Of a stretch of DNA of 64,000 bases, positions 28,120-36,297 are shown in pieces. Numbering within the stretch: the stretch's first letter is position 1; the number at the start of each line of letters is the position of its first letter. Position numbers and translations under genes: made by a program. The notes beneath the pieces are model-generated. The model had not been told where the DNA came from. It made no database searches and saw only the letters and a list, made by a program, of their open reading frames with translations. This DNA is from Candidatus Babeliales bacterium (GTDB lineage: Bacteria; Babelota; Babeliae; Babelales; Vermiphilaceae): assembly GCA_035944115.1 (NCBI GenBank), contig DASZBJ010000049.1, positions 32,509 to 96,508 on the forward strand. The letters run 5' to 3'.

Positions 28120-28228
28120 TATTTGCTCCTTGTATAAGACCTGCGGATTTGTAAACTATCTTCAAATCGCGCTATTCATAGCTCCACCACTCTAGTATAT
28201 CGTGTCATATCTGCCAAGTTATTTTAGA

Positions 28229-28605
28229 TAAGAGCTTATCCGAAAATTATTGCCTTATTTATTCGCCATATTTAGACACTAATCGAAGCAAGAAACCCAC
28301 GATCGTCTTCGCGAACCCGTCTTCGCTCGGCTTCGCCGGGCAAGCCGCCAACTTGTCCGCCGTAGCTTTAGCGAAGGAGGATTAGCGTGCGTGGCGATCC
28401 AGGTTAATAAAGTAATATTTAGGTAAATTCAATAAAAATAATCTAATTTGTCGCGCCTTGCCGGCGCATAATTGCCTGGATCACCACGCATTCGCTTCCG
28501 CCTTCGTTTAACTACGGCGGACAGACTGTGAAGACGATCGGGAGTCAAGAGCTTCCTACAATCTCCGTCCATTGCAATAATCATGAATTAGTTTTTGGAT
28601 AGGTT
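28229..28605. repeat. large imperfect palindromic element (MITE-like)
   Basis: Intergenic, no ORF. An outer pair is recognisable at 28229-28250 (ttatccgaaaattattgc) and, inverted, at 28575-28605 (agtttttggataggttctc). The main arms are 28301-28402 and 28475-28540. They share gatcgtcttc/gaagacgatc, gtccgccgtag/ctacggcggac and gcgtgcgtggcgatccagg/cctggatcaccacgcattcgc, all in mirrored order. The centre (28451-28480) contains a TCGCGCC..GGCGC palindrome also present in the repeats at 35.1 and 44.4 kb. It looks like a non-autonomous transposable or RNA-hairpin element. Confidence 0.6.
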
Positions 28606-28851
28606 CTCAAAATAATTTATTTTTTAGACAGCAATATTAGTGTAGAGCTAAAAGAAAGAAGCTATAAATAAGAAATTTCCGGCAACCGTTCATAAGCGAA
28701 ATTATTATGTCAAAAAAAACAATCGACTGCGCTATAACTTTCAAAAGCGCACTGCGCATAAAAAATTAGCAAAGGATGAAAAATAAAAGGAATCCGACTT
28801 CGCTAAAGCTTCGTCGGACAAGCCATAAAACAAAATTAGATGGCAAAAAAA
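28606..28851. other. intergenic stretch with a short palindrome
   Basis: No gene seen. A palindrome at 28793-28818 (tccgacttcgct / agcttcgtcgga type) lies 34 bases from the thyX stop and may act as its 3' hairpin on the minus strand. It is related in sequence to the tccgcc...ggcgga modules of the larger elements. Confidence 0.4.
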
Positions 28852-29574
28852 TTATAATAAATCCGGTTTATATACCTCTTTCCACGCCTCGAGCGATACG
28901 GGAAAATGTGGAGTAGCAAGTTCAAGCATTGCCTGTGCGTATTGCCGAATTTCGTATTGCGCGCCAACATGCAATCGTAAACCTAAAAAATGCATGAGCG
29001 AGTGTAGATTGCAGGTGAAAATAAATTCGGTGTAGGTGCACATAGGCAGTAATCCTCGTGCTAACTCGCGGCATACTTTATTCTCGATTAAGTTTTCATA
29101 TGTCTGGGCTGCAAGCGCAATCACTTTTTGGTATTGCTCAACCAGTTCTGCATTTTCAAATGGGGCTAGAGATGATTGTTTGTTGTGAGGATCCTGATGT
29201 CGCCATTGTTGTGGCATATAAAATTCATCTTTTGCTTTAACATAGCGATAACTAATTTCGTTATATGAGTTCATCCTATGACGCATCCATTGGCGTGATA
29301 CGTATAATGGACATTTGACGCGAAACGAGAGTTGGTTGTGTTCAAACGGGCTGGTGTGTTTATGTTGCATTAAATATTTGATCAGCTTTTTATCCTGTTC
29401 GGTCATAGTTTGTACCGTTTTACCGTAACAAACCCGTGCTGCATTTACTACATCAATATCTGATCCCGATACACGGATTAGTTCCAAAGAGCTTATACCA
29501 TCACCTAAAGGATCGAGTTGTTGGGGTTGTTGTGGGCAGCATGAAACTGCTGGACTAACTTGCATTTCTACCAT
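28852..29574 (-). CDS. thyX: flavin-dependent thymidylate synthase
   Basis: 240 aa, with GGAG before the ATG. It has the ThyX signature RHRMNSYNEISYRY (RHRxxSxNExSxR). It also has KHTSPFEHNQLSFRVKCP at the start of the fold, and RELARGLLPMCTYTEF and RLHVGAQYEIRQYA in the substrate site. It makes dTMP from dUMP using FAD and methylenetetrahydrofolate, without producing dihydrofolate, so the cell may not need ThyA and DHFR. The first about 25 residues, rich in Gln, Pro and Cys, look non-conserved. Confidence 0.95.
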   Translation of the reverse strand: MVEMQVSPAVSCCPQQPQQLDPLGDGISSLELIRVSGSDIDVVNAARVCYGKTVQTMTEQDKKLIKYLMQHKHTSPFEHNQLSFRVKCPLYVSRQWMRHRMNSYNEISYRYVKAKDEFYMPQQWRHQDPHNKQSSLAPFENAELVEQYQKVIALAAQTYENLIENKVCRELARGLLPMCTYTEFIFTCNLHSLMHFLGLRLHVGAQYEIRQYAQAMLELATPHFPVSLEAWKEVYKPDLL

Positions 29575-29784
29575 AAAAGCTCCGTTATTAACGAGATAGG
29601 GTGTGTAAAATTGGTTTCATTGTGCATGATTTTACGTAAAACTTCAAACAAAATTATTGTGTCTTGTGATGCATTATGTATGGCATAAATATGCATCCAT
29701 TGATTTTTTTATATGTTTTTAATTATTATTGTAGTTGCTATGTGAATAACTATTTGATTCGTATTGTTGTAATAAGGGGGAGTA

Positions 29785-30579
29785 ATGAAGAGATTGTTTG
29801 ATCGAAAAAGCCTACTGTTTGCAGTCGGTGTGTTGTTGGTGAGTGGTGGTTGTATCACCGCGCAAGTTCCTAAAAATTTAAATGAAGCAGTACATATGCT
29901 TTTAAAAGATAGCACGATATGGAATCGTGGCAATCTGTTGTTATCAGTTGGATTACCCAGTGACAGTGAGTATCAAGAGCGAAAGCGGCTTATGAACACT
30001 GTTTTCAATGGGTTGGGGCAATATGTTACCAAAGCAGACAAAGCATTAAAGCCACAATTTGATGAGCTGCGTCGTATCAATGATGAGCTGTTTGAATGCA
30101 TGACGTTTGTTTACAGTCAGTACCTGCAACAGCATATATATGGTGAACAAGAAAGAGCATCGGGCATTATTGTTGTCCAAAATGATGAAATTATTAAAAA
30201 AATTGATGTCAAAAAAATACGTATTGGAGATGTAACCAGTCGCGTAAGAGAGTTTCGAGAAGAATGGGATATAGAACCCCCCATGCTACAGGGAGCTGCT
30301 ACTGGATCAGACGCGATCGTCGATATGCGGGCAAAATTAAGATGGGTTTTGAAGGATTATAGAAAATCGTGGTTTATTAACAAAAAACGGGGCGATGTGG
30401 TCGAATGTTTGCTGTATTTAGCAGATCGTATTGATGATCATATTAGAAAATTTATCACTGATTACCGACAGATCATCATGTTATTCTCAAAGATCAATCG
30501 TCCACAGACGCCACCACCAGTACGCCCTATAAAAGAGGTAGTTGATGATTCAGAACAAAATAAAAACGAGGGGAAATGA
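29785..30579 (+). CDS. exported tandem-family protein, member 1
   Basis: 264 aa with GGGGGAG upstream. Hydrophobic signal with a Cys in VSGGCITA, possibly a lipobox-like site. It is the first of five tandem paralogues with a common plan. The plan is a signal peptide, (I/V)WNRGNLLLSVGL, a helical block ending in GLGQYV.KAD.AL.P.F.EL..I...LF, and a C-terminal ECLLYLADRIDDHIRKFITDYR helix. The family is not one I recognise; it is all-helical by composition. The tail is Pro-rich then charged. The stop overlaps the next start by 4 bp (ATGA). Confidence 0.75.
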   Translation: MKRLFDRKSLLFAVGVLLVSGGCITAQVPKNLNEAVHMLLKDSTIWNRGNLLLSVGLPSDSEYQERKRLMNTVFNGLGQYVTKADKALKPQFDELRRINDELFECMTFVYSQYLQQHIYGEQERASGIIVVQNDEIIKKIDVKKIRIGDVTSRVREFREEWDIEPPMLQGAATGSDAIVDMRAKLRWVLKDYRKSWFINKKRGDVVECLLYLADRIDDHIRKFITDYRQIIMLFSKINRPQTPPPVRPIKEVVDDSEQNKNEGK

Positions 30580-31310
30580 TGGAAAAAATAAGTTCATTGC
30601 ACAAGATGTTGATCATTGGATTATTAGCAATGGGATATAGCTATCATCTTGATGCAAAAGTACCTTCAAACAGAGCAGAAGCGAAAGCTTTGATTGAAGG
30701 AAAGGCAGAGCGTGACGTGTGGAATCGTGGAAACCTTTTACTATCGGTTGGATTGGATTATAAGCAGAGAGAAAAGGATTGGTATGCAATCTTAGATGAT
30801 ATAGGTGCATATATTAAAAATGTGGATAGCCGCCTATTGGGACAATTTAAAGAATTGAATCATATAAGTCGTTATCTGTTTGTTGAAATGGCTGAGCTCT
30901 ATAGACGCTTTGTTGTTCCTATGATCATAATGCCGAAAAAGGAACAGATTGGTATTATGGCAACTTCACCAAATGAAATTGCGATGAATTTGGATTTTTC
31001 TGCATCATGTCCACCAAGTTATAAGCAAGTATGCATAGCGCCTCTGATACAGCAAATGAAGGTCGTTGTGAAAGATTTAACCATTAAGGGGGATAAGAAG
31101 TCAGAACGGATAATGCGTGTTAGGACCGCTCTAGAGAGCATCTTAAAAGAGTATCGTTCACAGTTCTTTGCATGGCGCAGCAGTAGTAAGCAAGAGGCGG
31201 TTGAGGCGCTTATATTGTTAGCAGATCGGATCAATCTTCACGTGACAAAGTTTATGACCGATTATGGAGTATTGATGAATTCCGTAAGGGAGTATGGTCA
31301 ACCGCGGTAA
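30576..31310 (+). CDS. exported tandem-family protein, member 2
   Basis: 244 aa, translationally coupled to member 1. Signal peptide to about SYHLDAK. Family landmarks are VWNRGNLLLSVGLDYKQR, DIGAYIKNVDSRLLGQFKEL and the C-terminal EALILLADRINLHVTKFMTDYG. It is closest to member 1 of the five. The variable central part carries two Cys residues (SCPPSYKQVC), which could form a disulfide after export. Confidence 0.75.
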   Translation: MMEKISSLHKMLIIGLLAMGYSYHLDAKVPSNRAEAKALIEGKAERDVWNRGNLLLSVGLDYKQREKDWYAILDDIGAYIKNVDSRLLGQFKELNHISRYLFVEMAELYRRFVVPMIIMPKKEQIGIMATSPNEIAMNLDFSASCPPSYKQVCIAPLIQQMKVVVKDLTIKGDKKSERIMRVRTALESILKEYRSQFFAWRSSSKQEAVEALILLADRINLHVTKFMTDYGVLMNSVREYGQPR

Positions 31311-31372
31311 GTTATTAAGGTAAAAATAGAATGTATGCGATAAAATAGTTTAAATAAGGAAAAGGAGAAGAA

Positions 31373-32185
31373 ATGATTAAAATTATTGTGATGCGTGTAT
31401 CGTTAGCCATAGGGCTTGTATTGTCTATCGGTAATCAACAACTATGTGCTATGTCATTGTTTAAAAAACCGAGCACAACACAAAGCAATAAAATAAAAAA
31501 TAAGGCAGAGGCGGAGGAGTTCATTCGTCAGATTGATACTATAACATGGATGGGGCCAAAGGTTGGCAATCTCTTTTTATCAATGGGTTTACCTGGTGAT
31601 GTAAAGCATGAAAATAGAAACAAGAGTTGGATTACGACCTTGGAGCAAGTGGCGCAATACATCAAGAAGAATAATGAGGCATTAGAGCCAGATTTTACTA
31701 AGTTGGCAAATATTAGTTTAAATCTTTTTTTATATCTTTCTGATATATATCGAACAGCTATTCAACCAATGATTGTAGATAAACAAGACAAAAAAAGCGG
31801 GATTGGAGTAAATGAGGTTGGAAGATTGAGTCAAAAGGAAGTTGAAAAAATTACTCAAAAAATGAAATTTGATGATCGAAGTAATAATGCTCTGGTAACA
31901 ATGCGGGCTCGTTTGGACAACTATTTAACGGTACAACAGAAGGCAGTTGCGGATATTCGAGATAGATTAGATAAGGTCGTAGAGACTGTTAAGCGAGCAA
32001 CATTCACTCGCAAGGAAAAACGAGAGGCGGCAGAAGTTTTGATCACCTTGGCACTCGCTATTGACGCCCATATTATGAAAGTAAGGGGTGACTACGAGCA
32101 GCTTATGGAGGTTCTGACTATATTGGTTAATCAGAGATTAAAGCAGCAAGGATTGCAGCAACAGCAACAAAGATTAAAGCGATAA
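31373..32185 (+). CDS. exported tandem-family protein, member 3
   Basis: 270 aa with AAGGAGAAG before the ATG. Signal peptide to about residue 26 (GNQQLCAM). Landmarks are ITWMGPKVGNLFLSMGLPGD, QVAQYIKKNNEALEPDFTKL and EVLITLALAIDAHIMKVRGDYE. It ends in a Gln-rich tail. A strong terminator follows at 32221, so members 1-3 form one transcription unit. Confidence 0.75.
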   Translation: MIKIIVMRVSLAIGLVLSIGNQQLCAMSLFKKPSTTQSNKIKNKAEAEEFIRQIDTITWMGPKVGNLFLSMGLPGDVKHENRNKSWITTLEQVAQYIKKNNEALEPDFTKLANISLNLFLYLSDIYRTAIQPMIVDKQDKKSGIGVNEVGRLSQKEVEKITQKMKFDDRSNNALVTMRARLDNYLTVQQKAVADIRDRLDKVVETVKRATFTRKEKREAAEVLITLALAIDAHIMKVRGDYEQLMEVLTILVNQRLKQQGLQQQQQRLKR

Positions 32186-32220
32186 TAGCGATTTCAAAGC
32201 TAATGTATTGATGATACACA

Positions 32221-32261
32221 AGGGATAGGGCCAGGTTTTATGGCCCTATCCCTATTTTTTT
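32221..32261 (+). terminator. strong terminator after members 1-3
   Basis: 13-bp perfect stem AGGGATAGGGCCA / TGGCCCTATCCCT with a 7-base loop, then A and seven T residues. Confidence 0.92.
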
Positions 32262-32355
32262 ACAGCAATCATTGAATTTCATTGATTGTTTTTGATATTA
32301 TTAAAGTTGCAATATGAATACTTCGATTGAGGTTCTAATAAACAAAGGAATGAAA

Positions 32356-32964
32356 ATGAAACGAAATAATACATATGTGTTATTGATGGCAGGATTGCTG
32401 CTGGGTTCAGCCGGGCAGTTATTTGCTGCAACGAAAGAGCAAGTTATCGGTGAGATGATCAAAGCATCTCAGATTGTTTGGTCAGACAAGGATGTATTAG
32501 CTTCTATGTATCCAGGCCAAAAGACAAAGCGATATGAATGGGATAGATTTTTGAATGGATTGGGAGATTATATTAGAGATGCAGATACTACCTTCCTTTC
32601 TGATAAAAAGCTGATCGCTTTATTTAATAATTTGAAGGATTTAAGTAATAGAACGTTTCAAATTGCAGTGAGTATGTCACAAGCACGTCGCCAAGGTAAC
32701 GTAGGTGAGCTCACGCGGCTTATGAGAGTATTCAAAGCACAAATTGATGACAGTGGTATGCCAATGATAGTTCAGACAGGCGCCAGAGATATTGCGACAA
32801 ATTCTCAGAAGCTTGCGAATGATTTAAAAGCATTAAATACCTACAGAAAATCGCGGCTTACGAGTGCAAAGAAAAAAGAAGCAGCAGGGGTCTTGATAAC
32901 GTTTGCAGAGTTCATTAACAATCATATGAAAAAGATTGTTACAGATTATAACAAACAGAGGTAA
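32356..32964 (+). CDS. exported tandem-family protein, member 4
   Basis: The start is the ATG at 32356, six bases after AAAGGA; the ATG at 32350 abuts the ribosome site. The 202-aa product has a classical signal peptide (LLMAGLLLGSAGQLFAA). It keeps IVWSDKDVLASMYPGQ, GLGDYIRDADTTFL and the C-terminal GVLITFAEFINNHMKKIVTDYN. It lacks the variable insert that members 1-3 have and is the shortest of the set. Confidence 0.75.
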   Translation: MKRNNTYVLLMAGLLLGSAGQLFAATKEQVIGEMIKASQIVWSDKDVLASMYPGQKTKRYEWDRFLNGLGDYIRDADTTFLSDKKLIALFNNLKDLSNRTFQIAVSMSQARRQGNVGELTRLMRVFKAQIDDSGMPMIVQTGARDIATNSQKLANDLKALNTYRKSRLTSAKKKEAAGVLITFAEFINNHMKKIVTDYNKQR

Positions 32965-33055
32965 GGCTACCTCAACAAGAATACGTACGTATTTAGGATA
33001 CTTACATGAAAGTTATTGGAATATATTTAAATGTTTTTATTTTAAGGAGAACAAG

Positions 33056-33775
33056 ATGAAGAAACAATTTTTATATGTGGCTGTGGTGATGGGGTTGATA
33101 GGTAGTAGTCAGCATGTAATCGCGGCATATCTTGGCAAAGAGGCGATTACTAATTTTAATGATGCACAAAAAAACTTAGAGGCCGCTAGCGAAGTAGTAT
33201 GGGATAAAGGTGGAGACAAAGAAAACATGTTAACATCAATAGGTTCTACAAGTTATACTGTATATCAAAGGAATAAGAAACATTGGTATAATGTTTTAAA
33301 TGAAATGGCAAACTATATCAAAAAAACAGATAATTCATTAATGCCGGATTTTATTGAGATAGAAAATATCAGTAAGCGCCTCTATCTTGATAGAACAGAT
33401 GTATATGCGCGATATATTAAAAAATTTGTTATTAGCAGAGATCAAGAAGGTGGAGTTATGAATATTGATGCGAATTCTAAAAGTATCGATTTTGCAAAAA
33501 TTGATATTAAAAGCATAGAAGGAAGAGTAGGAAGTTTTATCTCTGCATTCAAAAAAATTGAACCATTAAAGAAAAAACTTGCAGATAAATTACAAAAATA
33601 TAAAGACTCTAATTCCATTTTGAATAACACTAAGAAGAAACAAGAGGCTGTGCAGGCTGTTATCTATTTATATAATCTGGTTGCGAAACATGCGCAAGAA
33701 TTTAATAAGGATTTTGTAAATTTGAGAAAAATTTGTGAAGCCAAGAACCCAAAAACAACTACCATAAAGAAATAA
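33056..33775 (+). CDS. exported tandem-family protein, member 5
   Basis: The start is the ATG at 33056, behind AAGGAGAACA; a longer frame from 32936 overlaps member 4 and lacks a signal. The 239-aa product has a signal peptide (VVMGLIGSSQHVIAA), then VVWDKGGDKENMLTSIG, MANYIKKTDNSLMPDFIEI and AVIYLYNLVAKHAQEFNKDF. It is the most diverged and most Lys-rich member. A bidirectional terminator follows. Confidence 0.75.
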   Translation: MKKQFLYVAVVMGLIGSSQHVIAAYLGKEAITNFNDAQKNLEAASEVVWDKGGDKENMLTSIGSTSYTVYQRNKKHWYNVLNEMANYIKKTDNSLMPDFIEIENISKRLYLDRTDVYARYIKKFVISRDQEGGVMNIDANSKSIDFAKIDIKSIEGRVGSFISAFKKIEPLKKKLADKLQKYKDSNSILNNTKKKQEAVQAVIYLYNLVAKHAQEFNKDFVNLRKICEAKNPKTTTIKK

Positions 33776-33809
33776 TCATTCAATATAAGATATACAGAGA
33801 TGTTTGATA

Positions 33810-33833
33810 ATAAAGGTCGATTCTTATCGGCCT
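33810..33833. terminator. bidirectional terminator between the tandem family and ftsW
   Basis: Stem ATAAAGGTCGAT / ATCGGCCTTTAT with one G-T pair and a TCTT loop, between convergent genes. Confidence 0.75.
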
Positions 33834-34952
33834 TTATTTGTATTCTTTATGCTTATCTTGCGCCATATTCAAAATCAAACCAACCATAATCAAAGTACAA
33901 ACAAGGCTACTATTACCGTAGCTGATAAATGGTAACCCGATTCCTTTGGTAGGGACAAGCCCGAGCGTTACGGCAATGTTAATCATTGCTTGTAAGTTGA
34001 TCATTATTATAAATCCCAGGATGGTAAATTGAGCAAAGCGATTGGTGGTATATGATGCAATACGTATGCCCAGATAGAGCAGTGCTATAAATAATATAAT
34101 AACGAGCAGCGCCCCAATAAATCCGGTCTCTTCTGCAATAATGGCAAAAATAAAGTCTGAATGTTGCATGGGCAGATAAAAAAACTTTTGTTTTGAATGT
34201 GATATGCCAACTCCCCATAATCCTCCAGAACCGATGGCAATCAGTGATTGAATGATCTGAAACCCCGATCCTTGTGGGTCAGACCAAGGGTCCAAAAAAG
34301 TGAGCACGCGGGCAAGGCGGTATGGTTTAAAATAGATGAGCGCTGCAACAATCGGTAAGCAGCTGGCAAAGGTTATTAAAAGATCTTTGTTTCTGTATTG
34401 TGCGATAAACAGTAAAAGAAATGTGGTTATGGTAAGGGTGACGGCCAGGCCAAAATCGGGTTGTTTCAGCAGAATGATATTGGTAACACCCAGAATGATT
34501 AGAAAAGGTAGGTAGCTATGCATAAATGAATGAGTGGTGTACTGTTTTTTTTCAATCAGATATGCAACATATACTATGAACGTAACCTTTAAAAGTTCAC
34601 TGGGCTGAAAGGTGAATCCTCCTAACGAAAGCCAACGGCTGGACCCATTAATACGGTGGGTTAAAAAAGGGATCATAGTCAGAGCAGAAAGGAGTAGTGA
34701 GCTTAAAAAGAGTAGTGGCGTTGTGGCATGAATAATTTTAACTGGAATGCAATACGCAACCAGTAACGCACAGAGACCTATCATTAATCCAATACATTGT
34801 TTTTTTAAAAAGTAGTGTGCAACGCCAAATCGTTCAAGTGCGTAAATGGAACTTGAAGAATAAATAAATAGTAGGCCACAGACGATGAGCGTGGTAATGA
34901 TTCCCATAAATAAAAAAAGATCAGAAGATATGTTTTTTTTATGCAGTTTCAT
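33834..34952 (-). CDS. ftsW: FtsW/RodA-family SEDS peptidoglycan polymerase (FtsW-like)
   Basis: 372 aa, about ten TM helices. It carries the SEDS signatures LSLGGFTFQPSELLK, KQPDFGLAVTLTITTFLLL, KPYRLARVLTFLDPWSDPQGSGFQ, HSDFIFAIIAEETGFIGAL and GLVPTKGIGLPFISYGNSS. The GISHSKQKFFYLPMQHSDF segment is closer to FtsW than to RodA. It polymerises lipid II at the division site. murD lies 5 kb away on the same strand, but not as an operon partner. The start region has a weak ribosome site. Confidence 0.9.
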   Translation of the reverse strand: MKLHKKNISSDLFLFMGIITTLIVCGLLFIYSSSSIYALERFGVAHYFLKKQCIGLMIGLCALLVAYCIPVKIIHATTPLLFLSSLLLSALTMIPFLTHRINGSSRWLSLGGFTFQPSELLKVTFIVYVAYLIEKKQYTTHSFMHSYLPFLIILGVTNIILLKQPDFGLAVTLTITTFLLLFIAQYRNKDLLITFASCLPIVAALIYFKPYRLARVLTFLDPWSDPQGSGFQIIQSLIAIGSGGLWGVGISHSKQKFFYLPMQHSDFIFAIIAEETGFIGALLVIILFIALLYLGIRIASYTTNRFAQFTILGFIIMINLQAMINIAVTLGLVPTKGIGLPFISYGNSSLVCTLIMVGLILNMAQDKHKEYK

Positions 34953-35090
34953 AAATCGATATACCTAACATCTAATAATGGAATTTTTTTAGAGAGTAAC
35001 GTAGTTGCGCTCGTAGGGTCAATGATTTAGAGCGCGAAAAAAAATTAGTTGTCATGGGCGCTGTTGAGTAGGTGATCTTAAATTAACGCG

Positions 35091-35422
35091 AGTTCGATCT
35101 AGCCGTCTTTCAAAGTATTTATAACAACGTCGCGTCCACATTGGACGCATTTATTTCTGGATGGTGACGTTCGCCAAGGCTCTCTTCCGCCTTCGTTAAG
35201 ACTCCGCCGGACAGGCGCCATGACTGCAGGAGAACGCCAACCGTGCTAATACTATTTTATCTATAGTTCATAGTTTTATTTTTCCAATAAGCTCCTTTGA
35301 CACAACTATCTCACACTGCTGCCATATACAGCAGAACATCAGGCATTACTTACCGTCATTGTGAGCAAAGCGTAGCAATCCAGAATTCGTGCGTCCGATC
35401 AGGACGCGACACAATAGTTATC
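35091..35422. repeat. ~330-bp intergenic repeat, copy A, with inverted ends
   Basis: The same sequence recurs, in the same orientation, at 44351-44680. Landmarks ctggatggtgacgttcgcc (35157) and gtgagcaaagcgtagcaatcc (35361) are 204 bases apart in both copies. The core from 35128 to 35411 is bounded by inverted CGTCGCG...CTGGAT and ATCCAG...CGCGACA arms. Inside are a TTCCGCCTTCG..CTCCGCCGGACAGG module and the widespread bacterial word gtcattgtgagc-aagcgtagcaatcc. The rest of the 700-base gap between 34953 and 35652 shows no gene. Confidence 0.8.
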
Positions 35423-35652
35423 AAAGCCGTTATGCTGAAATCAGGTTAAATTATGTAGTGATATATAAAATTGTATATAAAAACTATTGAACTTATCAGC
35501 TGTTTTTTTATATAGTTGCCCTAATAGAATATAATGCCAAAGCAAAGTCTGGTAGCTTGGCCGACGAAGCTCAACGTTCTTGATAACTCTAAAAAAGCGA
35601 AATGAAATGGTGTAGCAAGGAAAAAGTGTAGACGAAAGGACGGAGAGTAACT

Positions 35653-36030
35653 ATGAATCGAATCAGATATGGTTTTTATATTTTTTGTATGGGATGCAAT
35701 CTATTTTTAGCGGCTGCGGATGAACAAGAAAAGGTTATGTTGGAATTTGATTGGCAAAGAGCTGTTGAACAGTTTTCTTGGGCAAGGTATACAGCGCATC
35801 GTATATCATTAGTTAATCGCAATCTTTTTAGACCTATAAAAACCCCTCCAGGGCAAAGAAATCACACACCAATGGGCAGGGGATCCGATTATTCTGGAGA
35901 TGAATTAAGTTGTTCTGAGCAAAATTATCTTGCGCGAATGCAGGGAAATCAGCAGCAAGAAACAACTGTTCTAACGCCTGTAAAAACAGTGCTACAGCAA
36001 GAGAAATCGGGATCAAAACAAAAAGAATAG
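35653..36030 (+). CDS. small exported protein, unknown
   Basis: 125 aa with AAAGGACGGAGAG upstream. Signal peptide ends near FLAAADE (residue about 23). The mature part is polar, with a Gln/Lys-rich end. No family recognised. It is the first of five same-strand exported proteins (35.6-39.3 kb) with no homology to each other that I can see beyond the signal. They share a size of 120-410 aa and one or two Cys residues. Confidence 0.6.
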   Translation: MNRIRYGFYIFCMGCNLFLAAADEQEKVMLEFDWQRAVEQFSWARYTAHRISLVNRNLFRPIKTPPGQRNHTPMGRGSDYSGDELSCSEQNYLARMQGNQQQETTVLTPVKTVLQQEKSGSKQKE

Positions 36031-36297
36031 TCGCATTTATAGATTTTGAAATATCATGCAGTGGGGCGTTGACGAAGTAAGTAGTTACTCTTAAGATAAC
36101 AAAAGTTTGGCGTAATCATCATTGCGTTGATCTGATACATAGTGTAAAAACCCATAGGTTTTTTGTAAGAAGTGTGCTGGTTGTGCTGCTATTATTTTAC
36201 ATATGTAAAAATAGAAAATAAATTATTGTCGGTGTAATTAGGGTTTTGTGGTATCTTCATTTCAATGTAAAAATTTATTAAGCAATAAAGGGTCATT

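Noticed and set aside
32936..33055. 40-residue extension of tandem-family member 5
   Set aside because: It overlaps member 4 and hides the signal peptide; AAGGAG sits just before the ATG at 33056.
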